Origin: Chloroflexota bacterium | GTDB lineage: Bacteria > Chloroflexota > UBA6077 | Length of the DNA stretch: 8,058 nt | Assembly (NCBI GenBank): GCA_021788565.1 | Contig: JAJYKO010000213.1 | Coordinates: forward strand, 1-8,058 | Direction of reading: 5' to 3' | Shown here: in pieces, positions 1 to 6,272 of the stretch | Layout: each line of letters begins with the position of its first letter | Position numbering within the stretch: the first letter of the stretch is position 1 | Position numbers and translations under genes: made by a program | The notes under the pieces: generated by a model | What the model saw: the letters and a program-made list of their open reading frames with translations, nothing else | Database searches by the model: none | What the model was told of the DNA's origin: nothing

Positions 1-729
1 TATGGCCGCGGCGTCGGTGTAGGTGAGTCTGCTCACCCCGATGCCGTGACCCACTAGCGTGAAACCCGCGACGATGGTACCCAGATAGAGCGCCGCCATC
101 GGAATCGCGTGAGCGGCAACCTCCCAGGTAGTAAGTTCCACCAAGCCAGAAAGGGGTTCCATTAGCCTCTGATGCGCCCTCTTCAGGGGGCCAATATTCA
201 GCTTCCTGTTGGCGAGGCCCCGTAGCGGCTTGAACAGGACGAAAGCTGCTATCGACAGCAGCGGGATGGTTACCATGAAGACTATGGCTGGCCGAAGCCA
301 CCACCAACCCGGTACCCCCAGGATGAACAGGACGGCGAAACACACTACGAGTTCGGTGATGAGGGTCACTGTGGTAGCGGCGGTGGAGCGTGTCCCTGCA
401 CGGCCCATGCGTGCCAGCACGTAGTTCTCTATATACACGCCCGCTGGGATCGGAACGGCCATCTCGCCCACGACAAAGGCCAGCGCCGTTTCCTTCCAGG
501 TTGCCCTGACCTCGCTCTTCTCCAGGAGGTAGTGGAACTGCGTCCACTTGACGACCAGATAGACGCCGGCAAACACGAAGACCGTTGCCACGATGGGGAA
601 GGTGAGGTTGGTCACGTACCCCCAGACCTCACTTATGTCGGAGATGCTGAAGGCGGCGGTGAGTGCGGCGGCGCTGATCAAAAGGGGTAGAAGCACCCTC
701 GGCTCAAATGACTTCTTCGTCCAGACCAT
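1..729 (-). CDS. Flippase-like / LPG-synthase TM family membrane protein, partial
   Basis: Reading the minus strand from the ATG at 729-727 gives 243 codons with no stop before the window edge, so the C-terminus lies outside. The start is firm: an in-frame TGA lies seven codons upstream (750-748) with no other start between, and GGGGA (minus strand) sits about five bases before the ATG. The protein is strongly hydrophobic. Membrane segments are likely near residues 12-28, 42-60, 80-100, 118-138, 146-168 and 205-226, separated by basic loops (RKLNIGPLKRAHQR, 175-188). The stretch GEMAVPIPAGVYIENYVLAR (88-107), followed by a Thr/Ala-rich helix and then TELVV, matches the pattern of the lysylphosphatidylglycerol-synthase TM / UPF0104 / AglD-like family (PF03706). 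Members sit in the cytoplasmic membrane and are linked to lipid or lipid-linked glycan handling. The exact substrate cannot be read here. No aminoacyl-transferase domain is visible in the part present. Confidence 0.8.
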   Translation of the reverse strand, partial: MVWTKKSFEPRVLLPLLISAAALTAAFSISDISEVWGYVTNLTFPIVATVFVFAGVYLVVKWTQFHYLLEKSEVRATWKETALAFVVGEMAVPIPAGVYIENYVLARMGRAGTRSTAATTVTLITELVVCFAVLFILGVPGWWWLRPAIVFMVTIPLLSIAAFVLFKPLRGLANRKLNIGPLKRAHQRLMEPLSGLVELTTWEVAAHAIPMAALYLGTIVAGFTLVGHGIGVSRLTYTDAAAI

Positions 730-756
730 AATTTCCCCGGTTGCGCCTCACGGGAG

Positions 757-785
757 ATTCTGGGGTGTGAGGTTGATCTTTTCAA
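757..785 (-). promoter_or_regulatory. Candidate sigma70 promoter for the flippase-like gene
   Basis: On the minus strand TTGAAA (785-780) is followed after exactly 17 bases by CAGAAT (762-757). The predicted start of transcription is near 750, about 20 bases before the ATG at 729. The -35 box is good (TTGAAA against TTGACA); the -10 keeps A2 and the AAT end. Position, spacing and lack of a competing signal support it; it has not been tested. Confidence 0.45.
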
Positions 786-793
786 TATGCGGA

Positions 794-808
794 CTGCAAT
801 ATATGCAG
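794..808. repeat. Short inverted repeat in the divergent spacer
   Basis: CTGCA (794-798) and TGCAG (804-808) form a perfect inverted repeat around ATATA. It lies in the most AT-rich part of the 730-957 spacer between the divergent flippase-like and stress-protein genes. It is placed where a dimeric regulator or an upstream element for either gene could sit. No clear -35/-10 pair for the plus-strand gene was found in this spacer. The motif is short, so chance is possible. Confidence 0.3.
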
Positions 809-957
809 AAGATATTCCACGTGAACGGCACAAGTCATGCACCCAGGCTAGGCGTTCTTTGTCCACTCGGCGGTTCTGACACCCACGCGGGTTCGTTCAC
901 CTTCACTCACGGACGGCTCGGATTAGCAGGCCGGGTAGTAGAGGAGGAGCGGGTAAG

Positions 958-1386
958 ATGAATAAGATCCTTATCGGGGTTGATGGTTCTGCCTCTGCAG
1001 AAGCCGCCGTGCGCGCGGTGGCGGAGTTGTTCGGGCACCGCGGTGCCGTTCACGTGACCCTGCTCTCGGTCATACGGCTCGTCGCGCTGCAGACCGGAGT
1101 GATCGAGGAGCCGGGCCCTCCCGTGAGTCCCGATTCGTGGGCCTATTTCGAAGTACCCAGGAAGGTCCTGCGCTCCGCTGGCATCGAGCCGACAGTGCTT
1201 CTGCGCGAGGGGGATCCGGCGAGCGAGATCGTTGCGGCGGCAAGAGATGGAGAGTACGACCTGATAGTCGTGGGTCACAGGGGAATATCGGCGATCAAGG
1301 CCTTGGTGATTGGGAGCGTGTCGCAAGGGGTAGTTGCACACACTCCTTGTTCGGTCCTGGTAGTCCGGGCCGGGCAAGAGGGATGA
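958..1386 (+). CDS. Universal stress protein (UspA family, ATP-binding type)
   Basis: A 142-residue single-domain UspA protein, the usual length for the family. It opens with MNKILIGVDGSASAEAAV, the first beta strand and Asp-containing nucleotide loop. It ends with the ATP-binding signature G-x2-G-x9-G-S: G106, G109, G119, S120 (VGHRGISAIKALVIGSVS), then HTPCSVLVV. The complete signature points to the ATP-binding subgroup. Such cytoplasmic proteins act in stress, starvation or hypoxia responses, and several regulate a partner membrane transporter. A purine-rich GAGGAGG lies at 941-947, ten bases before the ATG. The stop codon overlaps the start of the following P-type ATPase (ATGA, 1383-1386), so the two are almost certainly co-transcribed and translationally coupled. 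The upstream spacer shows no convincing sigma70 promoter for it. Family assignment is secure; the specific role is unknown. Confidence 0.93.
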   Translation: MNKILIGVDGSASAEAAVRAVAELFGHRGAVHVTLLSVIRLVALQTGVIEEPGPPVSPDSWAYFEVPRKVLRSAGIEPTVLLREGDPASEIVAAARDGEYDLIVVGHRGISAIKALVIGSVSQGVVAHTPCSVLVVRAGQEG

Positions 1387-3932
1387 AGACTCAAGGAACG
1401 AAAGCCCTGTCTCCAGAGAGCGAACTCCTGACGTCCGACCTGGTGTCGCTTCATAAACTGCTCGGCACGTCCGAAGCTGGACTGACCAGTCGTGAAGCGA
1501 GCGGCCGGCTCTCGATCGTCGGGGCCAACGAACTGGCCGCGGCTCGGCGCACCGCCGGTATCCTGCAATTCCTATCCTTTCTGACAAACCCCCTCGTGCT
1601 GGTCCTCTTGATTGCCAGTGCTGTATCGGGGGTTTTGGGGGACCTGCTCAACGCATCGATCATCGCCGTGATCGTGTTGATGAGCGCAACAGTCAACTTC
1701 GTCCAGACTTACCGGTCTCAGCAAGCCGCGGAGAGACTTCGGGAGGCAGTGGCGCCCACGGCGTCGGTGTTGCGAGATGGAGGCTGGGTGGAACTGCCGC
1801 CCCGGGAACTGGTGCCTGGCGACGTAATACGGCTGTCCGCCGGCGACCGAATTCCTGCCGACGCAAGGCTGCTTCAGTCCCAGGATCTGCACGTCCTGGA
1901 GTCCGCGCTCACGGGGGAGTCGATGCCGGTGGATAAAGCTGTAACCGGTCCGGAGCCGGCCGCTGAGTCCATGGCGGGGATGCCCAACGCCCTCTTTCTT
2001 GGCACGTCGGTCGTGAGTGGAACGGCTACCGCCCTGGTCATAGCGACTGGCCGCAACACGGCCTTCGGGGAGATCGTGGCGCGGCTTGCGGCAAGACCGC
2101 CGGAGACGGAGTTCGACCGGGGCAGCCGTAAGTTCGGCTTGCTGATCATGCGAACGGTCTTCTTCCTGGTGCTGTTCGTCTTCATGGTGAGTGCCGCCTT
2201 TCACCACGACCCCTTCCAATCGCTGCTTTTCGCCGTCGCTCTGGCCGTGGGGCTCACCCCCGAATTCCTCCCGATGATCACGACGGTCACTCTCTCCACG
2301 GGGGCCGTCCATATGTCCAGCCGGAAAGTGATCGTGAAGCATCTCGCGGCCATCCAAAACTTCGGCAGCATCGACATCCTGTGCAGCGATAAGACCGGCA
2401 CCCTGACCACTGGAGACATCAGGCTCGATCGGTCGACCGATGCCATGGGTCACCCCTCGGACAGGGTACTGCTGCTGTCCTATCTGAACAGCTTCTACGA
2501 GACGGGGATCAAGAGCCCGCTGGACTCGGCGATTCTGCGATATCGGACCCTGGACGTCGGAGCATACCGTAAGCTGGAGGAGATCCCCTTTGACTTCGAG
2601 CGGCGCCGGCTGTCGGTGGTGGTGGAGAACGAGGGGCAGCGGCTGCTTGTGGCGAAGGGTGCTCCCGAGAGCATTCTGCCATTCTGCGATCGATACGAGT
2701 CCGAAGGAGCCGTTTTATCCCTGGACGCGGAGAGCAGGGCCGTAATCGAAGGCGTCTATCGGGATATGAGTGCCCAGGGCTACCGAGTGCTTGCCGTTTC
2801 CCACCGGGTTGTGAAGGAGCAGGCCGTTTACGGCATCGAGTACGAGCGAGAGATGGTGCTCGCGGGTTACCTGGCCTTCTTCGATCCTCCCCTGGAGGAC
2901 GCTGCGGATGCACTGCGGGACCTCCGTGGTGATGGCGTTCAGGTCAAGATCCTCACCGGGGACAACGAACTGGTTGCCCGTCACGTCTGCGATCAGGTGG
3001 GGCTGGATGGAGCACGGATCCTCCTGGGCACGGATCTGGAGAAGATGAGCGACACGGCGCTGGCGCGGGTGGCAGAGCAGACTGCCGTTTTCGCCCGGGT
3101 ATCGCCGGAACAGAAGCACCGGATCATCATCGCCCTCAAACATCGAGGGCACGTGGTGGGCTTCATAGGCGACGGCATCAACGACGCGCCTTCCCTCCAT
3201 TCGGCAGATGTGGGTATCTCGGTCGCCGGGGCCGTGGACGTGGCGAAGGATGCCGCCGACATCATTTTGCTCGAGCATAGCCTTCGGGTGCTCCACGGCG
3301 GCATCACCGAGGGACGCAAAGCCTTCGGCAACGTGATGAAGTACCTGATGATGGGCACCAGTTCCAACTTCGGCAACATGTTCAGTATGGCCGGGGCTTC
3401 CCTGATCCTGCCATTTCTGCCGATGCTTCCCACCCAGATCCTGCTTAACAACTTCCTGTACGACCTGTCCCAGATCACCATTCCCACCGATAACGTGGAC
3501 CCCAGCTTCGTACACAAGCCGCGCCGCTGGGACATATCGATCATCCGCGATTTCATGCTGTTCATCGGTCCCATCAGCTCCATCTTCGACTTCCTGACCT
3601 TCTTCGTCATGCTCGGAGTCTTCCGGGCTGACGAAAAGCTCTTCCACACGGGATGGTTCGTGGAGTCGCTGGTGACTCAGACACTGGTTCTTTTCGTGAT
3701 CCGCACCGCCGGCAACCCGCTACGCAGCCGCCCCAGTCTGCCCCTGGCCTCGACCGTTCTCGTGGTGGTTGCCCTGGGCCTTGTTCTCCCCTTCACCCCC
3801 CTGGCCGGAGTGCTTGGCTTCACGCCTCTGCCGCTGGCATATCTCCTGTTTCTAGCGGCGGCGACTGCTACCTATCTGCTGATGGTGGAGTTCGCCAAGC
3901 GTCGAATAATGAGGAGGTTTGCCGGTGGCTAG
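1383..3932 (+). CDS. mgtA: Magnesium-type P-type ATPase (P3B, MgtA family)
   Basis: An 849-residue P-type ATPase of normal MgtA length. The open frame runs further upstream (from 1137), but that part lies inside the stress-protein gene. The ATG at 1383 overlaps the stress-protein stop and follows AAGAGGG. Domains in order: N-terminal cation-ATPase region (about 15-75); membrane helices M1-M2 (62-108); actuator domain with LTGES (176-180); M3-M4 with PEFLP (293-297); phosphorylation site DKTGTLT with catalytic D336; nucleotide-binding domain with KGAPES (425-430); LTGDN (524-528); hinge GDGIND (596-601); then the C-terminal helices. KVIVKHLAAIQNFGSIDILC before D336, and LYDLSQITIPTDNVD plus FIGPISSIFDFLTF after the hinge, are the pattern of MgtA/MgtB rather than of Ca or heavy-metal pumps. 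Known members import Mg2+ across the cytoplasmic membrane. Coupling to a universal stress protein suggests stress-linked control. Ion specificity is inferred from family resemblance. Confidence 0.93.
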   Translation: MKTQGTKALSPESELLTSDLVSLHKLLGTSEAGLTSREASGRLSIVGANELAAARRTAGILQFLSFLTNPLVLVLLIASAVSGVLGDLLNASIIAVIVLMSATVNFVQTYRSQQAAERLREAVAPTASVLRDGGWVELPPRELVPGDVIRLSAGDRIPADARLLQSQDLHVLESALTGESMPVDKAVTGPEPAAESMAGMPNALFLGTSVVSGTATALVIATGRNTAFGEIVARLAARPPETEFDRGSRKFGLLIMRTVFFLVLFVFMVSAAFHHDPFQSLLFAVALAVGLTPEFLPMITTVTLSTGAVHMSSRKVIVKHLAAIQNFGSIDILCSDKTGTLTTGDIRLDRSTDAMGHPSDRVLLLSYLNSFYETGIKSPLDSAILRYRTLDVGAYRKLEEIPFDFERRRLSVVVENEGQRLLVAKGAPESILPFCDRYESEGAVLSLDAESRAVIEGVYRDMSAQGYRVLAVSHRVVKEQAVYGIEYEREMVLAGYLAFFDPPLEDAADALRDLRGDGVQVKILTGDNELVARHVCDQVGLDGARILLGTDLEKMSDTALARVAEQTAVFARVSPEQKHRIIIALKHRGHVVGFIGDGINDAPSLHSADVGISVAGAVDVAKDAADIILLEHSLRVLHGGITEGRKAFGNVMKYLMMGTSSNFGNMFSMAGASLILPFLPMLPTQILLNNFLYDLSQITIPTDNVDPSFVHKPRRWDISIIRDFMLFIGPISSIFDFLTFFVMLGVFRADEKLFHTGWFVESLVTQTLVLFVIRTAGNPLRSRPSLPLASTVLVVVALGLVLPFTPLAGVLGFTPLPLAYLLFLAAATATYLLMVEFAKRRIMRRFAGG

Positions 3933-4015
3933 GAACGAAGGCCGAGCGACGACAGTAAAGTGATATGGCGTTCTATCTCAATAGTATCGAAAGAAGGCGG
4001 GTCGGGGACCAACCT

Positions 4016-4417
4016 ATGAAGCATTACCTCTTCGTCTGCGTCCACAACTCTGGCAGGAGCCAGATGGCTGAGGCGCTGTGCAACCGTATGTCAGACGGCG
4101 AAGCCACGGCGGAGTCGGCCGGAACAGAACCTGGAGAGCAGGTGAACCCCAACGCGGTCGGGGTCATGGCGGAGTTGGGGATAGACATTTCCGGGGCAAA
4201 GCCGAAGGTGATCACCCAGGAGATGATCGACCGGGCGGACAGGGTGTTCACCATGGGCTGCTCGGTGGAGGAGTCGTGTCCGGCGCTATTCCTGTCCGAT
4301 GTGGAAGACTGGGCTCTAGAGGATCCAGCCGGCAAGCCCCTGGAGAAGGTGCGCGAGATCCGTGACGAGATCGCTGCGCGAGTCAGAGCTCTCTTAAGTG
4401 AGCAGTCACTCAGATGA
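4016..4417 (+). CDS. arsC: Arsenate reductase, thioredoxin-type (LMW phosphatase fold)
   Basis: 133 residues, the normal size for thioredoxin-coupled ArsC. The frame is open from an ATG at 3965, but the start at 4016 is preferred: GGGGA at 4004-4008 is seven bases upstream, and the protein then begins directly with the first beta strand, MKHYLFVCVHNSGRSQMAEA. The P-loop CX5R-S is C8 to R14-S15. A redox relay pair follows as C82 and C88 in MGCSVEESCP. DWALEDPAG carries the likely general acid D103 before Pro. These features match the reductase that turns arsenate into arsenite using three cysteines and thioredoxin, in the cytoplasm. It could instead be a protein-tyrosine-phosphatase relative, but the extra cysteines argue against that. 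No arsenite pump or ArsR lies nearby. It may be read through from the ATPase gene 83 bases upstream. Its last codons overlap an operator-like palindrome. Confidence 0.88.
   Translation: MKHYLFVCVHNSGRSQMAEALCNRMSDGEATAESAGTEPGEQVNPNAVGVMAELGIDISGAKPKVITQEMIDRADRVFTMGCSVEESCPALFLSDVEDWALEDPAGKPLEKVREIRDEIAARVRALLSEQSLR
4395..4412. promoter_or_regulatory. TetR-style operator, copy 1 (over the arsC end)
   Basis: TAAGTGA-GCAG-TCACTCA is an 18-bp imperfect palindrome with 7-bp arms and a 4-bp centre. Its two arms are the same as those of copy 2 at 4503-4520 read on the opposite strand. It lies within the last codons of arsC and about 50 bases upstream of the -35 box at 4463. The shape TGAnTGA-N4-TCAnTCA resembles operators of FadR-like TetR repressors (recalled, not searched). 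Confidence 0.55.
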
Positions 4418-4462
4418 TGCGCGTTCTTCCGATAATGGGAGCTTATTGAGGGCGTTATGGGA

Positions 4463-4490
4463 TTGACGGTGGGCCACGACGGCGTAGAAT
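4463..4490 (+). promoter_or_regulatory. Promoter of the radical SAM genes
   Basis: TTGACG (4463-4468), a 16-base spacer and TAGAAT (4485-4490) form a near-consensus sigma70-type promoter; each box differs from consensus at one base. The transcription start would be near 4497, leaving a leader of about 180 bases before the ATG at 4677. The operator copy at 4503-4520 begins only a few bases after the predicted start, a classic position for repression. Confidence 0.65.
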
Positions 4491-4502
4491 CGTGCGTATG
4501 AG

Positions 4503-4520
4503 TGAGTGAGCACTCACTTA
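4503..4520. promoter_or_regulatory. TetR-style operator, copy 2 (at the transcription start)
   Basis: TGAGTGA-GCAC-TCACTTA is the partner of copy 1 in inverted orientation. An extra AGTG just before it (4501-4504) creates a second overlapping register, AGTGAGTG-AG-CACTCACT (4501-4518). It covers about +6 to +23 of the predicted transcript, so a bound repressor would block initiation or early elongation. The centres of the two copies are 108 bp apart. Confidence 0.65.
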
Positions 4521-4676
4521 GGTACGTGCTGGTCGAAGGCGCCAGATCGTTTTCCGGTGAGGCCCAGAATTAGCTGTCCGGCATCGGGTCGAGGGAATCT
4601 ATTGATCTCCCGACCCATTGGTGTATTCGGCGCCAGCTGGGGCCGGTTTCCTTAGGCTATCAGGAGGATCGAAGGC
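4521..4676 (+). other. Long 5' leader of the first radical SAM gene
   Basis: About 156 untranslated bases separate the operator from the ATG. Seen here: a hairpin with stem GGGTCG (4586-4591) and CGACCC (4611-4616), with further partial pairing inside; the direct repeat GGCGCCAG at 4538-4545 and 4629-4636, each copy containing the self-complementary GGCGCC; and the ribosome site AGGAGG at 4662-4667. No known riboswitch class was recognised. The region may simply be a spacer, or may fold into a regulatory structure. Confidence 0.3.
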
Positions 4677-6179
4677 ATGACGCTAGATCAGAACCACCTC
4701 AATGTGAAGGGCCACAACGGCGGCGGTAACGGCAAGTCCGCCGGCGCGATGAATTGGATCGCGCAGCGTACCACCGAGTTCGCAGTAACACAGATGTTGG
4801 CGGCGCTGGAAAAAGCCCCGGAGGGGAGCTACCGGCAGATCGCGAGCGCCTTCGAGAGGTTCGCGGGCGAAGACGAGAACAAGCGGATGATCGCCGCGTG
4901 GGTGAGGCAGTGGGTGTCGCCCGGACAGCCCGGGGCTGCCTGGGTCAAGAATCTCTTCACCTCGGTGGACCCGAACATCAGGCGACGGTTCGCGGCACGC
5001 TTCATAGCCCATATCGCTCTAAGGCACGACCGGTACGTCCGCAAGCTCGACGACGGTCGAGAGATCCCCGTTCCGGCCACCATGGTCATCAGCCCGACCA
5101 TGCGCTGCAATCTGCGCTGCGTGGGCTGCTACGCCGGAAACTACACAAAGGACGACGATCTGACCAGGGAAGAGGTAATCAGGGTCATAGGACAGGCTCG
5201 GGATCTGGGCACTCGCTTCTTCGTGATAACCGGCGGCGAGCCCTTCGTCTACGAGCCGCTGTTCGACATCTTGAAGCGGTTTGACGACTGTTTCTTCCAG
5301 GTTTACACCAGCGGCCACCTGATGACGGAGGCGAAGGCTAAGCAGCTCGTCCAGCTGGGCAACGCGACAGTGGCGATCAGCGTCGAGGGCTTCGAGGCGG
5401 AGACGGACGCCCGCCGCGGACCCGGAGGGTTCCAGCGTGTGATGCGGGCGATGGACATATTGAGAGACGCGGGAGCGATGTTCGCCTTCTCGGCCACGGT
5501 CACGCGCTTGAACATCGACAAGGTGATCTCCGACGAGTTCGCCTCGCTCATGGTGGAGAAGGGAGCCCACTACGGGTGGTACTTCACCTATATGCCCATC
5601 GGCCGCTCCCCGGACCTGAGCCTTATGCCCACCCCGGAGCAGCGGAACCAGTTGCGCGAGGGTGTGTACAGGATCCGCAAGAATTTCCCTCTTTTGCTCG
5701 GCGACTTCTGGAACGACGGGCCGATCACCGATGGGTGCCTCTCGGCCGGGCGTAACTACCTGCACATCAACAACCATGGTGACGTAGAGCCATGCGTCTT
5801 CCAGCACTTCGCTGTGGACAACATCAAAGAGAAGCCGCTGGCCGAGTGCCTGGCCTCGGACTTCTTCACGGCGATGCGGAAGGGCGCTCCCTTCGGGACG
5901 AACCTTCTCAGGCCATGCCCGATCATCGATCATCCTCGCGTGCTCAGGGGACTGGTGAAGAAGTACGGTGCAAGGCCGACCCACGAGGGTGCCGAGACAA
6001 TCCTGTCCGGCGAACTGGCCGAGCACCTGGATAGCTACTCCGAGGGGCTTGCGCGGGTGATGGACCCGGTCTGGGCGAACGAGTATCGGTGGGTGGCCCG
6101 CTTCCAGTGCCACCCCGAGTACGACTGGGGCAAGACCTCCGAAGCACAAGAAGCGGTGGCGGCTGCCGAAGGTCGCTAG
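4677..6179 (+). CDS. Radical SAM protein with SPASM-like C-terminal cysteines
   Basis: 500 residues; AGGAGG at 4662-4667 lies nine bases before the ATG. An N-terminal helical part (about 25-125) has no motif I recognise. The radical SAM core follows, with CNLRCVGC as the cluster motif CX3CX2C (C144, C148, C151) and GGEP (186-189) for SAM binding. EGFEAETDARRG (237-248) and FWNDGP (344-349) are conserved-looking family blocks. Later cysteines C354, C373 (in NNHGDVEPC) and C414 (in LRPCPIID) look like a SPASM or twitch-type site for an auxiliary cluster. I recall this as a widespread family in anaerobes whose members are mostly annotated only as radical SAM protein. It generates a 5'-deoxyadenosyl radical; the substrate is unknown. 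No peptide precursor gene is seen nearby, so a RiPP role is not favoured. It has its own repressible promoter and is followed by a second radical SAM gene, suggesting a shared pathway, perhaps lipid modification (inference). Confidence 0.88.
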   Translation: MTLDQNHLNVKGHNGGGNGKSAGAMNWIAQRTTEFAVTQMLAALEKAPEGSYRQIASAFERFAGEDENKRMIAAWVRQWVSPGQPGAAWVKNLFTSVDPNIRRRFAARFIAHIALRHDRYVRKLDDGREIPVPATMVISPTMRCNLRCVGCYAGNYTKDDDLTREEVIRVIGQARDLGTRFFVITGGEPFVYEPLFDILKRFDDCFFQVYTSGHLMTEAKAKQLVQLGNATVAISVEGFEAETDARRGPGGFQRVMRAMDILRDAGAMFAFSATVTRLNIDKVISDEFASLMVEKGAHYGWYFTYMPIGRSPDLSLMPTPEQRNQLREGVYRIRKNFPLLLGDFWNDGPITDGCLSAGRNYLHINNHGDVEPCVFQHFAVDNIKEKPLAECLASDFFTAMRKGAPFGTNLLRPCPIIDHPRVLRGLVKKYGARPTHEGAETILSGELAEHLDSYSEGLARVMDPVWANEYRWVARFQCHPEYDWGKTSEAQEAVAAAEGR

Positions 6180-6192
6180 TAGCAGGCTACCT

Positions 6193-6232
6193 CGGACCCG
6201 CGCTCGCGGCGCCTCCAGTGAGCGCGGGTCCG
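6193..6232 (+). terminator. 13-bp hairpin between the two radical SAM genes
   Basis: CGGACCCGCGCTC (6193-6205) pairs perfectly with GAGCGCGGGTCCG (6220-6232) around a 14-base loop. Only CGCTTTAG follows, with three Ts, so it is a poor factor-independent terminator. It could be a partial terminator, an RNA-processing site, or a stabiliser of the upstream message that lowers expression of the second gene. No separate promoter was recognised between it and the next start. Confidence 0.5.
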
Positions 6233-6272
6233 CGCTTTAGTGGCGTAATCGGGTTGGAGGAGGTGGCGTGAC

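Noticed and set aside
903..909. TCACTCA upstream of the universal stress protein as an operator half-site
   Set aside because: The matching left arm is absent at the required spacing, so a lone 7-base match is likely chance.
593..961. A plus-strand open frame of 122 codons
   Set aside because: It overlaps the flippase-like gene on the opposite strand and runs through the divergent spacer; the product has no family-like pattern and the minus-strand reading is clearly coding.
1137..1382. Possible 82-residue N-terminal extension of the ATPase
   Set aside because: This stretch lies inside the universal stress protein in another frame; its Arg/Gly-rich translation does not look like a P-ATPase N-terminus, and the ATGA overlap gives a better start.
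1572..2453. Long minus-strand open frames inside the P-type ATPase gene (also 2715-3647)
   Set aside because: Their products are rich in His, Arg, Gly and Gln with no domain pattern. They are shadows of the well-conserved ATPase frame in G+C-rich DNA.
3965..4015. Upstream ATG for arsC adding 17 residues
   Set aside because: The added residues precede the first beta strand that normally begins this family, and a ribosome binding site lies properly spaced before the ATG at 4016.
3933..4015. Separate promoter for arsC (TAGTAT at 3982-3987)
   Set aside because: No acceptable -35 box lies 16-18 bases upstream, so read-through from the ATPase gene is the simpler view.
5019..6149. A 376-codon minus-strand open frame inside the first radical SAM gene
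   Set aside because: It is antisense to a protein with complete radical SAM motifs and lacks any recognisable motif of its own.
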